In this document: piece after piece, positions 12,624 to 20,277 of the stretch
Layout of the letters: every line of letters starts with the position of its first letter
Position numbering within the stretch: the first letter of the stretch is position 1
NCBI GenBank assembly: GCA_964496075.1
Contig: CAZBXB010000003.1
Coordinates: 1-37,483 of the forward strand
Source of the DNA: UBA1372 sp964496075
GTDB taxonomy: Bacteria > Patescibacteriota > Microgenomatia > UBA12405
DNA: 37,483 nucleotides
Reading direction: 5' to 3'
The notes under the pieces: generated by a model
Database searches by the model: none
The model's input: the letters and a program-made list of their open reading frames with translations, nothing else
Told to the model about the DNA's origin: nothing
Translations under genes and position numbers: made by a program

Positions 12624-12963
12624 TTTTATCTGTAATCCCAAAAATCCAGAATTCACAAGCCTATTGTTTAGACTTGACAAATTAATTTTAGAAAGAGATA
12701 AACAAAGATTTTCTGATAACTTCAACCACCTTATAGTTGATTATAATTTGGATCAAAACGATTGGCAGAATAATTTTACAGGTGAGTATTCATCAGAAAT
12801 TATTACAATCCTCGCTCTCATTTTTGATCTTTGGCAACAAATCCAAGAAGATGATTTGCCTTTTACATATGTCAAGCAGCAACTTGATCAAAAAACATTT
12901 GAAAAAAATCTCATAAAAATTAAATTCAAATTAGATATCGTTAAGAATAAAATCAACAGGTGA
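12607..12963 (+). CDS. orphan helical protein, 118 residues
   Basis: Starts at ATG 12607 inside the end of the 43-residue ORF. The sequence is helical and charged: PEFTSLLFRLDKLILERDKQ, a middle SSEIITILALIFDLWQQIQE, and a basic end NLIKIKFKLDIVKNKINR. There is no signal peptide or clear membrane span. It ends 16 bases before repeat R1 copy B and tRNA-Glu. I do not recognise it. Its position after the promoter, small ORF and hairpin suggests that those elements control it. Confidence 0.65.
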   Translation: MTQKDNFICNPKNPEFTSLLFRLDKLILERDKQRFSDNFNHLIVDYNLDQNDWQNNFTGEYSSEIITILALIFDLWQQIQEDDLPFTYVKQQLDQKTFEKNLIKIKFKLDIVKNKINR

Positions 12964-12979
12964 TAATATAACCGAATTT

Positions 12980-13013
12980 GATCCGCATGCTGACGCGATC
13001 TCCTGTTTTGTGA
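12980..13013. repeat. 34-bp repeat R1, copy B, abutting tRNA-Glu
   Basis: This matches copy A (9404-9437) at 33 of 34 positions, in the same orientation. It includes the last three bases of tRNA-Glu (13011-13013) and continues into the tRNA's 3' flank. A repeat at a tRNA 3' end with a second copy 3.6 kb away is the layout of integrated elements, but only three tRNA bases are shared and no integrase is present. Confidence 0.8.
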
Positions 13014-13083
13014 CCCCACCGGGAATCGAACCCGGGTTGACGGAATGAGAATCCGCCGTCCTAAACCGCTAGACGATGGGGCC
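13011..13083 (-). tRNA. tRNA-Glu (anticodon CTC)
   Basis: A complete 73-base cloverleaf on the minus strand. The acceptor GGCCCCA pairs with TGGGGTC, with discriminator A and no encoded CCA. The D region is GTCTAGCGGTTTAGGAC. The anticodon stem GCGGA/TCCGT holds loop TTCTCAT, giving anticodon CTC for GAG. The T stem CCGGG/CCCGG holds loop TTCGATT. It resembles bacterial tRNA-Glu in acceptor and D arm. A possible promoter on the minus strand is TTGGTA (13109-13114), 16 bases, TAATAT (13087-13092). Repeat R1 begins at its 3' end. Confidence 0.95.
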
Positions 13084-13123
13084 AATATATTAATAAAACA
13101 GTCAATTTTACCAAAAAATAAGC

Positions 13124-13129
13124 TACAAT
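13124..13129 (+). promoter_or_regulatory. -10 box of the GT-C gene at 13140
   Basis: TACAAT lies 10 bases before ATG 13140, leaving at most a few untranslated bases. Confidence 0.5.
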
Positions 13130-13139
13130 AATATTATTA

Positions 13140-14603
13140 ATGTCCAAATTCAAAACAATTATAGCCAAAAATTGGGTTTTAATTTTAATTCTTCTTTTAG
13201 CCACCCTTTTAAGATTTTACGATTATCAAAACAGATGGGTATTTAACCAAGATCAAGCCAGGGATATTACTATGGCGCACTTCGCTCTAAGAAATAATAA
13301 GATACCTCTGGTAGGCTCACCTTCATCCGCAGGACCTTTTAATTTTGGTGCTTTATATGATTGGTTGGTTATTGGTATTACTTTTTTATTTCCTTTTATA
13401 TCTGGTTCTTGGGTAGCCTTTACTCTTTTATCAACTTTTTGTGTTTTTCTCTTTTACAAAATAGGGGACAATTTAGTTAACAAAAAACTCGGCTTGATTA
13501 TGGCACTGCTTTCAGCCATTTCGCCGTCTCTGGTCTTAAACAGCACTGATATGCTCAACACGGTTGCTGTCCTTTTTGCCGTCTGTTTAAATTTTTATAT
13601 TTTGTCTTTATATTATAAAAAACCTAGAAACATCTACTTATTTTTGTTTGGTCTAACAGTAGGATTGGCTAACAATTTTCATTTTCAATCTCTCGGTTTT
13701 GGATCGATATTAATCGCATTCTTGTTAGTAAACTTTAAAAATATCAAACAGTTTTTTTATCACATATTATTAATCGGTACCGGCTATATAGCCTCCTTTT
13801 TACCAAATATTATTTTTGATTTATTAAATAACTTTGTTTGGATTAAAAGTGTCGCCACATATTATTTGGGTGGTGGTACTGATAAATTTTATTATCCCGT
13901 TCGTTGGCTAACAGATATTAGAGATTTTTGGCCTCAATTATGGGGTAATACAATTACAGGTTTTGGATCGATTGGTTATATATTGATCCTTATCTATTTA
14001 TTGGTATTACCGAAATTATTTAAACAAAAAAGATTAAATAAATACAATCTAATACTATTAATATCATTAATCATCCAAGTATTACTCCTAAGATATTACA
14101 AAGGAGTTAGGTCAAGGGAGTATTTAATAACTTTCCACTCATATTTTATTATTCTGACCGCTATTGCACTAAATCATCTTTCCAAAAATATTTTTATTTT
14201 AATTACTGTGCTTATTGTTTTAGCTAGTATGATCTCTTGTTATAAAATTATTCTTCAAAAATCCCAAGCCCAAGAAATACTGTCTATATATAAACAAATA
14301 GATAAAGACAAGATCAGCCTTTATACTTCAAATGGCAGTTCACAAATTAACTTACCTCTTTTCTATATATATTATCGCCAAGATGCCATCGACACTCAAA
14401 CTGGATACAAGATTGCTACCTGCAGGCCGACAGAAAATTTCACATGTCCACCTTCCGATTTAATAATTGCCTCCAGTCAAAACTATCAGGTTTATAACAT
14501 AAATTCATATACGGCCGATCAACTTTCCAGTTACTTCCAAGTTACTCCACAAATTATTTATAATTGGTTATACATTAATTATCCTGATGCCAAAATTTAT
14601 TAA
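13140..14603 (+). CDS. GT-C glycosyltransferase (GT39/ArnT-like), multispanning
   Basis: This 487-residue polytopic protein has about ten or more hydrophobic spans and a soluble C-terminal part (from about 375). The first extracytoplasmic loop carries FNQDQARD, the acidic site typical of GT39/PMT_2 enzymes that take a sugar from a polyprenyl-phosphate donor. The same loop motif (GDQGRD) occurs in the protein at 34936. Likely role: transfer of a lipid-linked sugar to a surface glycan, lipid or protein; the acceptor is unknown. The gene overlaps the next by 17 bases. Confidence 0.85.
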   Translation: MSKFKTIIAKNWVLILILLLATLLRFYDYQNRWVFNQDQARDITMAHFALRNNKIPLVGSPSSAGPFNFGALYDWLVIGITFLFPFISGSWVAFTLLSTFCVFLFYKIGDNLVNKKLGLIMALLSAISPSLVLNSTDMLNTVAVLFAVCLNFYILSLYYKKPRNIYLFLFGLTVGLANNFHFQSLGFGSILIAFLLVNFKNIKQFFYHILLIGTGYIASFLPNIIFDLLNNFVWIKSVATYYLGGGTDKFYYPVRWLTDIRDFWPQLWGNTITGFGSIGYILILIYLLVLPKLFKQKRLNKYNLILLISLIIQVLLLRYYKGVRSREYLITFHSYFIILTAIALNHLSKNIFILITVLIVLASMISCYKIILQKSQAQEILSIYKQIDKDKISLYTSNGSSQINLPLFYIYYRQDAIDTQTGYKIATCRPTENFTCPPSDLIIASSQNYQVYNINSYTADQLSSYFQVTPQIIYNWLYINYPDAKIY

Positions 14604-15723
14604 CAAAAACTATCTTAAAGTTATAGTCTTGACTTCCTTAGCAACCATTTTGTTTTGGTTGATATTTTCGCTAAATATACCTCATTACCTTGGTTTTCCT
14701 ACCGTTGACCTAAAGACAATTTTTGCTAATTATGATGGCCCTAATTACATGGTTATTGCCAAGTGTGGCTATAATCCGGACTGTATTAGAAACACTTTTT
14801 CTCTTGGACTTCCACTTGAATATTATCCGGCCCATTTTCCGGGCTTTCCCGCTATTATCAAGCTTTTTGATTTAATCTCTCCCGGTCCGGTCGCTATGTT
14901 GCTTTCAACTCTAGTGGGCTCTATTTTTCTCAATCTGGTTTTTTATCAACTAGCTACTACTTTTACATCAACCAAAAAATCTCTATGGTTAACTTTAATA
15001 TTTACTTTTCTTCCGGCTCGATTATTTGTCTTGCGAGTAGTTGGTGCTCCTGAAACATTCTTTATTGCTTTTTTACTCTTATCTCTTTACTACTTTCGGA
15101 AACAAAAATATTTACCATCGGCCATATTTCTAAGTTTGGCACAAAGCTTCAAGACACCGGCGGTCTTACTCTTAATCTCTTACGCCATTTATTTTATTAG
15201 CCAATTTATAAAAACCGAAAACAAACAGGCGTTAGTAAAACGATATTTACCTTTTTTATTGGTACCCTTATCAGCCTTGCTCATTTTCATCCTCTACTAT
15301 TTTCAAACAGGAGATTTCTGGGCATATTTTAATAGTGGAGACAACCGACATTTATTTCTACTTCCTTTCGGTGTTTTTGTTAGCAACAACTCTTGGGTCA
15401 ATGGTGTCTGGCTTGAGGATATAATATATATCTTTATTTTGGCTTACTATACTGGTTTTAAATTATTTAAAAAATACAAGCTTGCACCTATTGGTACTTT
15501 TGTTTTGATTTATTGTCTAGCTACCACTTTTGTGGTTCATAGAGATATTAGTCGCTACATTGTCCCAATTTATCCATTTATATTGCTTATTTTTAGAAAA
15601 CAGCTGGATCAAAAAATATTTAAAAAAGTTTTTTTTATAATCATCTTTGCGGCCTATCTTTATGCCATTAATTTTGTCATTGGTAATACTGCTCCTGTAG
15701 CCGACTGGACACCTTATTTGTAA
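14587..15723 (+). CDS. membrane mannosyltransferase-like protein (GT-C, PIG-V-like)
   Basis: This 378-residue protein has about nine or ten spans. After the first span, a loop contains NYDGPNYMVIAKCGY, resembling the xxDGxxYxxIAxxGY signature of PIG-V-like GT-C mannosyltransferases, and later YYPAHFPGFP. Several spans contain conserved-looking charged or Tyr residues (KTPAVLLLISYA, HRDISRYIVPIYPF). It probably uses a polyprenyl-phosphate sugar at the outer membrane face. It starts 17 bases before the end of the preceding GT-C gene, so both form one transcript. Confidence 0.8.
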   Translation: MPKFINKNYLKVIVLTSLATILFWLIFSLNIPHYLGFPTVDLKTIFANYDGPNYMVIAKCGYNPDCIRNTFSLGLPLEYYPAHFPGFPAIIKLFDLISPGPVAMLLSTLVGSIFLNLVFYQLATTFTSTKKSLWLTLIFTFLPARLFVLRVVGAPETFFIAFLLLSLYYFRKQKYLPSAIFLSLAQSFKTPAVLLLISYAIYFISQFIKTENKQALVKRYLPFLLVPLSALLIFILYYFQTGDFWAYFNSGDNRHLFLLPFGVFVSNNSWVNGVWLEDIIYIFILAYYTGFKLFKKYKLAPIGTFVLIYCLATTFVVHRDISRYIVPIYPFILLIFRKQLDQKIFKKVFFIIIFAAYLYAINFVIGNTAPVADWTPYL

Positions 15724-15740
15724 TATGTCACAATGACCAA

Positions 15741-16040
15741 GTGTCAGAATACGGTATACCAGCAGCTCCCAAATGTCCATGCGGACGAGGTTTATTAGTA
15801 GATATTTCAGTTCCCCAATATCCTTTAGCTAAAAATAAACAAGTTTTATGTGACCGAAGATGTTTTGATTGTAGTCTATTTGATCCCAATCATCCACCAA
15901 CAGCTACACTTATACCTAGACAAGATTTTGGTAATAATTTGCTTATTACTTGTGGAAGGAAAAGGACTATTGTTGATTTAAATCCAGTAAAACCAACATC
16001 ACACAACTTCGCAGCTGTTTTGCCAAGAGGCCCTTTTTAA
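15741..16040 (+). CDS. Cys-rich small protein, probable zinc-binding
   Basis: This is a 99-residue frame from GTG 15741. Cysteines cluster as KCPCG (C12, C14) and CDRRCFDC (C37, C41, C44), with C71 later, consistent with a zinc-ribbon-like or structural metal site. The N-terminus MSEYGIPAAP and the mixed C-terminus show no signal peptide. It follows the GT-C gene by 17 bases on the same strand and converges with dprA. The GTG start and lack of a known family make it uncertain. Confidence 0.5.
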   Translation: MSEYGIPAAPKCPCGRGLLVDISVPQYPLAKNKQVLCDRRCFDCSLFDPNHPPTATLIPRQDFGNNLLITCGRKRTIVDLNPVKPTSHNFAAVLPRGPF

Positions 16041-16051
16041 GATCAAGATAC

Positions 16052-16930
16052 CTATCGACGTAGATAATACTTTCCACCTACTTCTTCAATCACCCCATCC
16101 ATTTGTAACATTGACAAACTTACAGACAATTCAGATATATTAATCCCCGTTTTGACAACTAATTCATCCATGGTCAAAGGTTCATTTTCAATTATCGTCA
16201 AAATTTTCTTTTCAATCTCTCCCTTACCATCAAATAAAGAGCTTTGACGGTTAGATATTTGTTTTTTGTTCAATATATCTTCAATTCCTGTCACCATCTT
16301 AGCTTTATTATTTTTTATCCACAGATTACAGCCAGCCGAAACACTTGATGTAATTGGTCCCGGTACACAGTAAACTTTTTTACCTTCGTTTAAAGCAATA
16401 TTGGCAGTCACCAAACTACCCGAGTCAAGTCCGGCTTCTACTATCAAGACACCCATACTTGCCAACCCAACTACTATTCGATTTCGCACCGGAAAAGTCC
16501 ATAAAGCCGGCTTAGTATTGGCTTCGTATTCAGACAAAACTAAGCCTCCGGATTCCAATATTTGACTATATAAATCATTGTTTCGAGCCGGGTAAAGGAC
16601 GTCGAGACCTGACCCCAACACTGCTATAGTCTTTCCTCCACAATCAATTGTTTCATTGTGTACTAAACTATCTACGCCATACATAAATCCGGAGATTGTG
16701 GTAATTCCAGATGACACTATTTCCGCTAACAATATCTTGACCACTTGTTCTCCATATCTGGTATTTCTTCGGCTGCCAACTATTGCCAGACTATTCTTAA
16801 ATAATGATAAATTCCAATTGCCTCGATAATACAAACTTTTTACCGGATCAGAAATTTTAGATAATACTTTAGGAAAGTTGCTATCTGTCGATTTAATTTT
16901 ATTTATTTTCCAATCCTGCCATTTTTTCAT
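16052..16930 (-). CDS. dprA: DNA processing protein DprA
   Basis: This 292-residue DprA/Smf protein loads RecA onto incoming single-stranded DNA during natural transformation. The Rossmann-like core has LAIVGSRRNTRYGEQ, TISGFMYGVDSLVHN, AVLGSGLDVLYPARN, FPVRNRIVVGLA and EAGLDSGSLVTANIAL in the right order, followed by a C-terminal winged helix (about 230-292). Length is at the short end, lacking an N-terminal SAM-like extension. The start ATG overlaps the yraN stop by 4 bases (ATGA), so it is translated from the comM-yraN-dprA message. Confidence 0.96.
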   Translation of the reverse strand: MKKWQDWKINKIKSTDSNFPKVLSKISDPVKSLYYRGNWNLSLFKNSLAIVGSRRNTRYGEQVVKILLAEIVSSGITTISGFMYGVDSLVHNETIDCGGKTIAVLGSGLDVLYPARNNDLYSQILESGGLVLSEYEANTKPALWTFPVRNRIVVGLASMGVLIVEAGLDSGSLVTANIALNEGKKVYCVPGPITSSVSAGCNLWIKNNKAKMVTGIEDILNKKQISNRQSSLFDGKGEIEKKILTIIENEPLTMDELVVKTGINISELSVSLSMLQMDGVIEEVGGKYYLRR

Positions 16931-17301
16931 AAATCTATATTTAAATAATGATTAATTCGATTAACTGTCTTGTCTTGGTTTAGTTGAATGCAAACTACAT
17001 CAATTCTGTGTCTTTTATATATATTTGCTAGTTTAGGATTTTCAAGCAAGAACATTTGGGCTGTTTTTCTAATAAAAGCAATCTTTGCCCTATTAATCAT
17101 TTCTTCAGGGCTACCAAAATCATCGCCAATTTTAAGTTTAACCTCCACAAATACCAAAAAGTCATTATCGGTCATAATCAAGTCAATTTCGCCACCACGC
17201 ATAAAAAAATTTGCTTCGACCAGTTTATAATTCTTTTTTTCCAAAAATGATCTTGCCATATTTTCACCAAATTTTCCTTTATTTCTATTATATTTTTTCA
17301 T
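16927..17301 (-). CDS. yraN: YraN family (UPF0102) endonuclease-like protein
   Basis: This 124-residue protein starts GKFGENMARSFLEKKNYKLV and carries the PD-(D/E)XK-type core GGEIDLIM (GEID 37-40) and FVEVKLK (E53, K55), the signature of UPF0102. Family members are predicted nucleases with Holliday-junction-resolvase-like fold; the activity is not firmly established. It overlaps comM and dprA by 4 bases each, an arrangement typical of bacterial DNA-uptake operons. Confidence 0.95.
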   Translation of the reverse strand: MKKYNRNKGKFGENMARSFLEKKNYKLVEANFFMRGGEIDLIMTDNDFLVFVEVKLKIGDDFGSPEEMINRAKIAFIRKTAQMFLLENPKLANIYKRHRIDVVCIQLNQDKTVNRINHYLNIDL

Positions 17302-18830
17302 TTGTCAAGCCTGACTCTGTATTGAAGAGCTTCGGCTACATGTTTTTCCAGTACCTGTTCGCATTCATCTAAGTCAGCAATGGTTCTGGCTACTTTTATT
17401 AATCTAAAATATGACCTGGCCGATAAATTATATTTAGATACTGCCAGTTTAAGTAATGTTTTACTTCCGCTATTTAGTTTTACAAACTTTTTTATATGTT
17501 TATTTTTCATATCAGCGTTAGTAAACACGCCCTCAACCTTGGCAAATCTTTCGTTTTGTTGTTGTCTAGCCCTAAGTACTCTAACTCTAATATCTGCCGA
17601 TTTTTCTCTTCCGTTAAACTTATCACTAATTAATTTGTCTACGTCGACAGCCGGCACGTTTAAATGTAGATCAATTCTGTCCAATATTGGTCCGGATAAT
17701 TTTTTTTGATAATGTTCCACTTGAGATATGGTGCATTTACAAACATGTTTTTCGTCACCCAAAAATCCACACGGGCAAGGGTTGGCCGCTGCTACTAACA
17801 TAAATTGAGCCGGCAAAGTTACTGACCCACTGGCCCTCGAGATAGTTACTTTTCCATCTTCCAAAGGTTGTCTTAGTGCTTCAAGAGACTTCCTGGAAAA
17901 TTCAGGAAACTCATCCAAAAACAATACCCCTCTATGTGCCATTGAAATTTGACCCGGTTTTGGTATTGGTCCGCCCCCAATTAGACCAACCATGGAAGTA
18001 GTATGATGGGGAGACATAAAAGGTCGAATTTTTACTAAAGATCCTCCCGCCGGAATATTACCGGTAATTGAAAATATTTTAGTTACTTCTAGGCTTTCTT
18101 TTTCGGTTAAAGGCGGTAAAATACCGGGTAGGGCTCGTGATAACATGGTTTTACCCGCGCCGGGTGGTCCCATCATGAAAATATTATGACCTCCGGAAGC
18201 TGCAATCTCGAGTGCTCTTTTAGCGTTTTCTTGACCCAAAATTTCTGCAAAATCAAATTCAGGTTCGCCATTTTCTAAAAGTTGATTACACTCCACCATG
18301 TCCAATTTTTCAATTAACTTTTCACCACGTAAATGTAATATTAACTCAGACAAGTTCGATACCGGAAATACATTTATACCTCCAATTACACAGGCTTCAT
18401 TGGCACACAGTCTTGATACATAGATATTTTTTACCCCCATTTCACCGGCTAAAATTGCCAACAAAAAGACTCCACGAGTATGACGCAACGATCCATCCAA
18501 AGATAATTCGCCATAAAAATAACTTTTTTCTAAGGGTAATTTAATTTCACCTGCTGCTGCCAATATGCCCACAGCAATCGGTAAATCATAACAAGATCCT
18601 TCTTTGGGTAAATCAGCCGGAGCCATATTAACCGTGATTTTTGCCAGAGGAAATTCAATATCAGAGTTGATTATTGCCGTTTTGACTCTTTCTCTTGATT
18701 CATCCACCGCCTTACTGGGCATGCCTACTACTGAAAATCCTGGAAAACCTTTTGAGGCCACATTGACCTCGACTTCAATGTCTATGGCTTTAACTCCAAA
18801 ACTGGCTCCACTTCTTACTTTTGCTAACAC
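17298..18830 (-). CDS. comM: ComM/YifB family AAA+ ATPase (Mg-chelatase-like)
   Basis: This 510-residue ATPase has an N-terminal Lon-protease-like domain (FSVVGMPSKAVDESRERVKT), a central AAA+ module with Walker A GPPGAGKTML (221-230) and Walker B LFLDEFPEF, a Cys cluster NPCPCGFLGDEKHVCKC, and the C-terminal Mg-chelatase-like domain (LSARSYFRLIKVARTIADL). In transforming bacteria ComM is a hexameric helicase that extends recombination of incoming DNA. The start is GTG 18830. It lies 26 bases after the sortase gene and leads directly into yraN and dprA. Confidence 0.95.
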   Translation of the reverse strand: MLAKVRSGASFGVKAIDIEVEVNVASKGFPGFSVVGMPSKAVDESRERVKTAIINSDIEFPLAKITVNMAPADLPKEGSCYDLPIAVGILAAAGEIKLPLEKSYFYGELSLDGSLRHTRGVFLLAILAGEMGVKNIYVSRLCANEACVIGGINVFPVSNLSELILHLRGEKLIEKLDMVECNQLLENGEPEFDFAEILGQENAKRALEIAASGGHNIFMMGPPGAGKTMLSRALPGILPPLTEKESLEVTKIFSITGNIPAGGSLVKIRPFMSPHHTTSMVGLIGGGPIPKPGQISMAHRGVLFLDEFPEFSRKSLEALRQPLEDGKVTISRASGSVTLPAQFMLVAAANPCPCGFLGDEKHVCKCTISQVEHYQKKLSGPILDRIDLHLNVPAVDVDKLISDKFNGREKSADIRVRVLRARQQQNERFAKVEGVFTNADMKNKHIKKFVKLNSGSKTLLKLAVSKYNLSARSYFRLIKVARTIADLDECEQVLEKHVAEALQYRVRLDK

Positions 18831-18856
18831 TATATAAATTTACCAAAAATATAGCC

Positions 18857-19573
18857 TTACTTCATTGCGTCCACTCGGCGGGCAAACACCAAGAGCCTTT
18901 TCCAGTTAGTTCCCAGTGGCCAGCAGGTTTGCAGGATTAATATCTCAGCGTCTTCTTCTTTATAGTCCAGATACTTTGTCTCACTTCCGGCTACAACCTG
19001 GCTATTATAGACTTCATAAACATATTTATTTCCTTCAAAATACACATATATTTGATCACCTTCTACCAGCTCACCCAAAAGGTAAAAAACTGCATTTTTC
19101 CTGGCACCAAAAATATCTTGTAAGGTTGAATGCGAAAACATATAAATCGAACCACCATTTCCGTATCCGGGACTGTCCGAACCGGTTGCCATTGCTACTG
19201 ACCCATTTTCTAAAATTTTAGTAAACGTTTCTTTATCAGACGGTGATACGTTGGCTATTACTTTTGCTTCAGCCAATATTTTAGGTACAGATAATAAAAA
19301 AACATCAGTATTTCTTTCTTCATCTTTAGTCTGATTTTGTATTGCTACAGAATTGTCAATTTTTCTTTCATATGCTTTATAGTTTATAACAGCCTTTGCA
19401 ACCGGGAAATATATGTAAACAAGTAAACTTAGACTAAAAATGACCAATATGTTTGATATGTAAAAGATATATCTTTTAATTCCACCGGGATTACTTAAAA
19501 TTACCCCTTTTTTCCTGTTTATTTTTACTTTTCTTGATTTTGGAACTAATCTAAAAAAGTCCAATACATACAT
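18857..19573 (-). CDS. sortase-family transpeptidase
   Basis: This 238-residue protein has an N-terminal basic region, one membrane span (about 36-57) and an extracytoplasmic sortase domain. Catalytic residues are visible: His148 in MFSHSTL, Cys217 in ILILQTCWPLG (the TLxTC-like motif) and Arg226 just after. It should cleave sorting signals and join proteins to surface acceptors; no substrate with an LPxTG tail is evident here. It is upstream of comM with a 26-base gap, probably co-transcribed, although no functional link to DNA uptake is known. Confidence 0.9.
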   Translation of the reverse strand: MYVLDFFRLVPKSRKVKINRKKGVILSNPGGIKRYIFYISNILVIFSLSLLVYIYFPVAKAVINYKAYERKIDNSVAIQNQTKDEERNTDVFLLSVPKILAEAKVIANVSPSDKETFTKILENGSVAMATGSDSPGYGNGGSIYMFSHSTLQDIFGARKNAVFYLLGELVEGDQIYVYFEGNKYVYEVYNSQVVAGSETKYLDYKEEDAEILILQTCWPLGTNWKRLLVFARRVDAMK

Positions 19574-19592
19574 ATTATTTTTAATTCAACTA

Positions 19593-19621
19593 TTGACAAT
19601 TTTTCACCTCTAGATTAACAT
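19593..19621 (+). promoter_or_regulatory. promoter of the greA leader
   Basis: TTGACA (19593-19598), 17 bases, TAACAT (19616-19621). It lies 6 bases before ATG 19628 of a 36-residue ORF and is divergent from the sortase operon. Confidence 0.75.
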
Positions 19622-19627
19622 AACCTC

Positions 19628-19738
19628 ATGCTAAAGTTAAACAGACAAGAAACCAGCGCCAAAAATAACGTTGCTTATGCAACCATCGGCACTACTTGTG
19701 CTTTTAACAAAGGCATTTGCCTCTTTATTAAATCTTAA
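19628..19738 (+). CDS. possible 36-residue leader peptide
   Basis: ATG 19628 lies 6 bases after a -10 box, as for leaderless genes elsewhere in the window. It encodes MLKLNRQETSAKNNVAYATI, then GTTCAFNKGICLFIKS. The RNA over this frame can fold into GTTGC-TTAT-GCAAC (19670-19683) and AAAGGC-ATTT-GCCT (about 19709-19722). A terminator-like hairpin follows before greA. This layout suits an attenuation leader, though no run of a single amino acid codon points to a regulatory signal. Confidence 0.4.
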   Translation: MLKLNRQETSAKNNVAYATIGTTCAFNKGICLFIKS

Positions 19739-19740
19739 AA

Positions 19741-19791
19741 AGGAGCTTTTTTCCTACTAGCTCCTCTTCGGTTTATAAAGGGCTTTTTTTT
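19741..19791 (+). terminator. hairpin and T-run in the greA leader (possible attenuator)
   Basis: AGGAGCT (19741-19747) pairs with AGCTCCT (19759-19765). Eighteen bases later, after TTTATAAAGGGC, comes a run of eight T (19784-19791), 13 bases before greA ATG 19805. The T-run is not directly attached to the main stem, so termination strength is uncertain. Its position between promoter and greA suggests conditional termination. Confidence 0.5.
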
Positions 19792-19804
19792 GGTTAACAA
19801 AACA

Positions 19805-20269
19805 ATGACAACAAAACTAACAGAACAGGGCTTACTTAGGCTCGAAATAAAATTAAAAACTCTTCGAGAAAAGAGAGAAGTTCTTATTACCCGAATTGAA
19901 GAGGTGGCCCAACCGGACGAATCTGGTGAGGATACCTTAGCTATTCAACTCAAAGAAGAGCTGGAAATAGTAAATTCAAAAATAGCCGAAATTGAAGACG
20001 CTCTCAAAAGCGTTGAGATTATTGGTCAGGGAAATGACATAGATTCGGTTCAGCTTGGTACTAAAGTTACTATGACTTTAAGTAGCAATAAAAAAGTTGT
20101 TTTTGATATTGTTGATGAGTTAGAAACTGATCCTCTCGAAAATAAAATTTCTGACAAGTCTCCTCTAGGCCAAGCCTTAATGGGTAAAAGAATAAACGAC
20201 TTTGTCGATTTTGAGGCACCAGTTGGTCGATTAACTTATCAAATCACTGATATTAATCCAATTGTGTAA
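19805..20269 (+). CDS. greA: transcription elongation factor GreA/GreB family
   Basis: This 154-residue protein enters the secondary channel of RNA polymerase and stimulates cleavage of backtracked RNA. The N-terminal antiparallel coiled coil (about 5-75) has the acidic tip PDESGEDTLA, where Asp/Glu help place the catalytic Mg. The C-terminal FKBP-like domain ends with SPLGQALMGKRINDFVDFEA, a family hallmark. I start at ATG 19805 (MTTKLTEQGL) rather than TTG 19790, which lies in the T-run. It is followed by lysS after 8 bases. Confidence 0.93.
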   Translation: MTTKLTEQGLLRLEIKLKTLREKREVLITRIEEVAQPDESGEDTLAIQLKEELEIVNSKIAEIEDALKSVEIIGQGNDIDSVQLGTKVTMTLSSNKKVVFDIVDELETDPLENKISDKSPLGQALMGKRINDFVDFEAPVGRLTYQITDINPIV

Positions 20270-20277
20270 AATAGATC

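Noticed and set aside
19622..19804. T-box riboswitch upstream of greA-lysS
   Set aside because: No T-box antiterminator sequence or specifier loop could be found.
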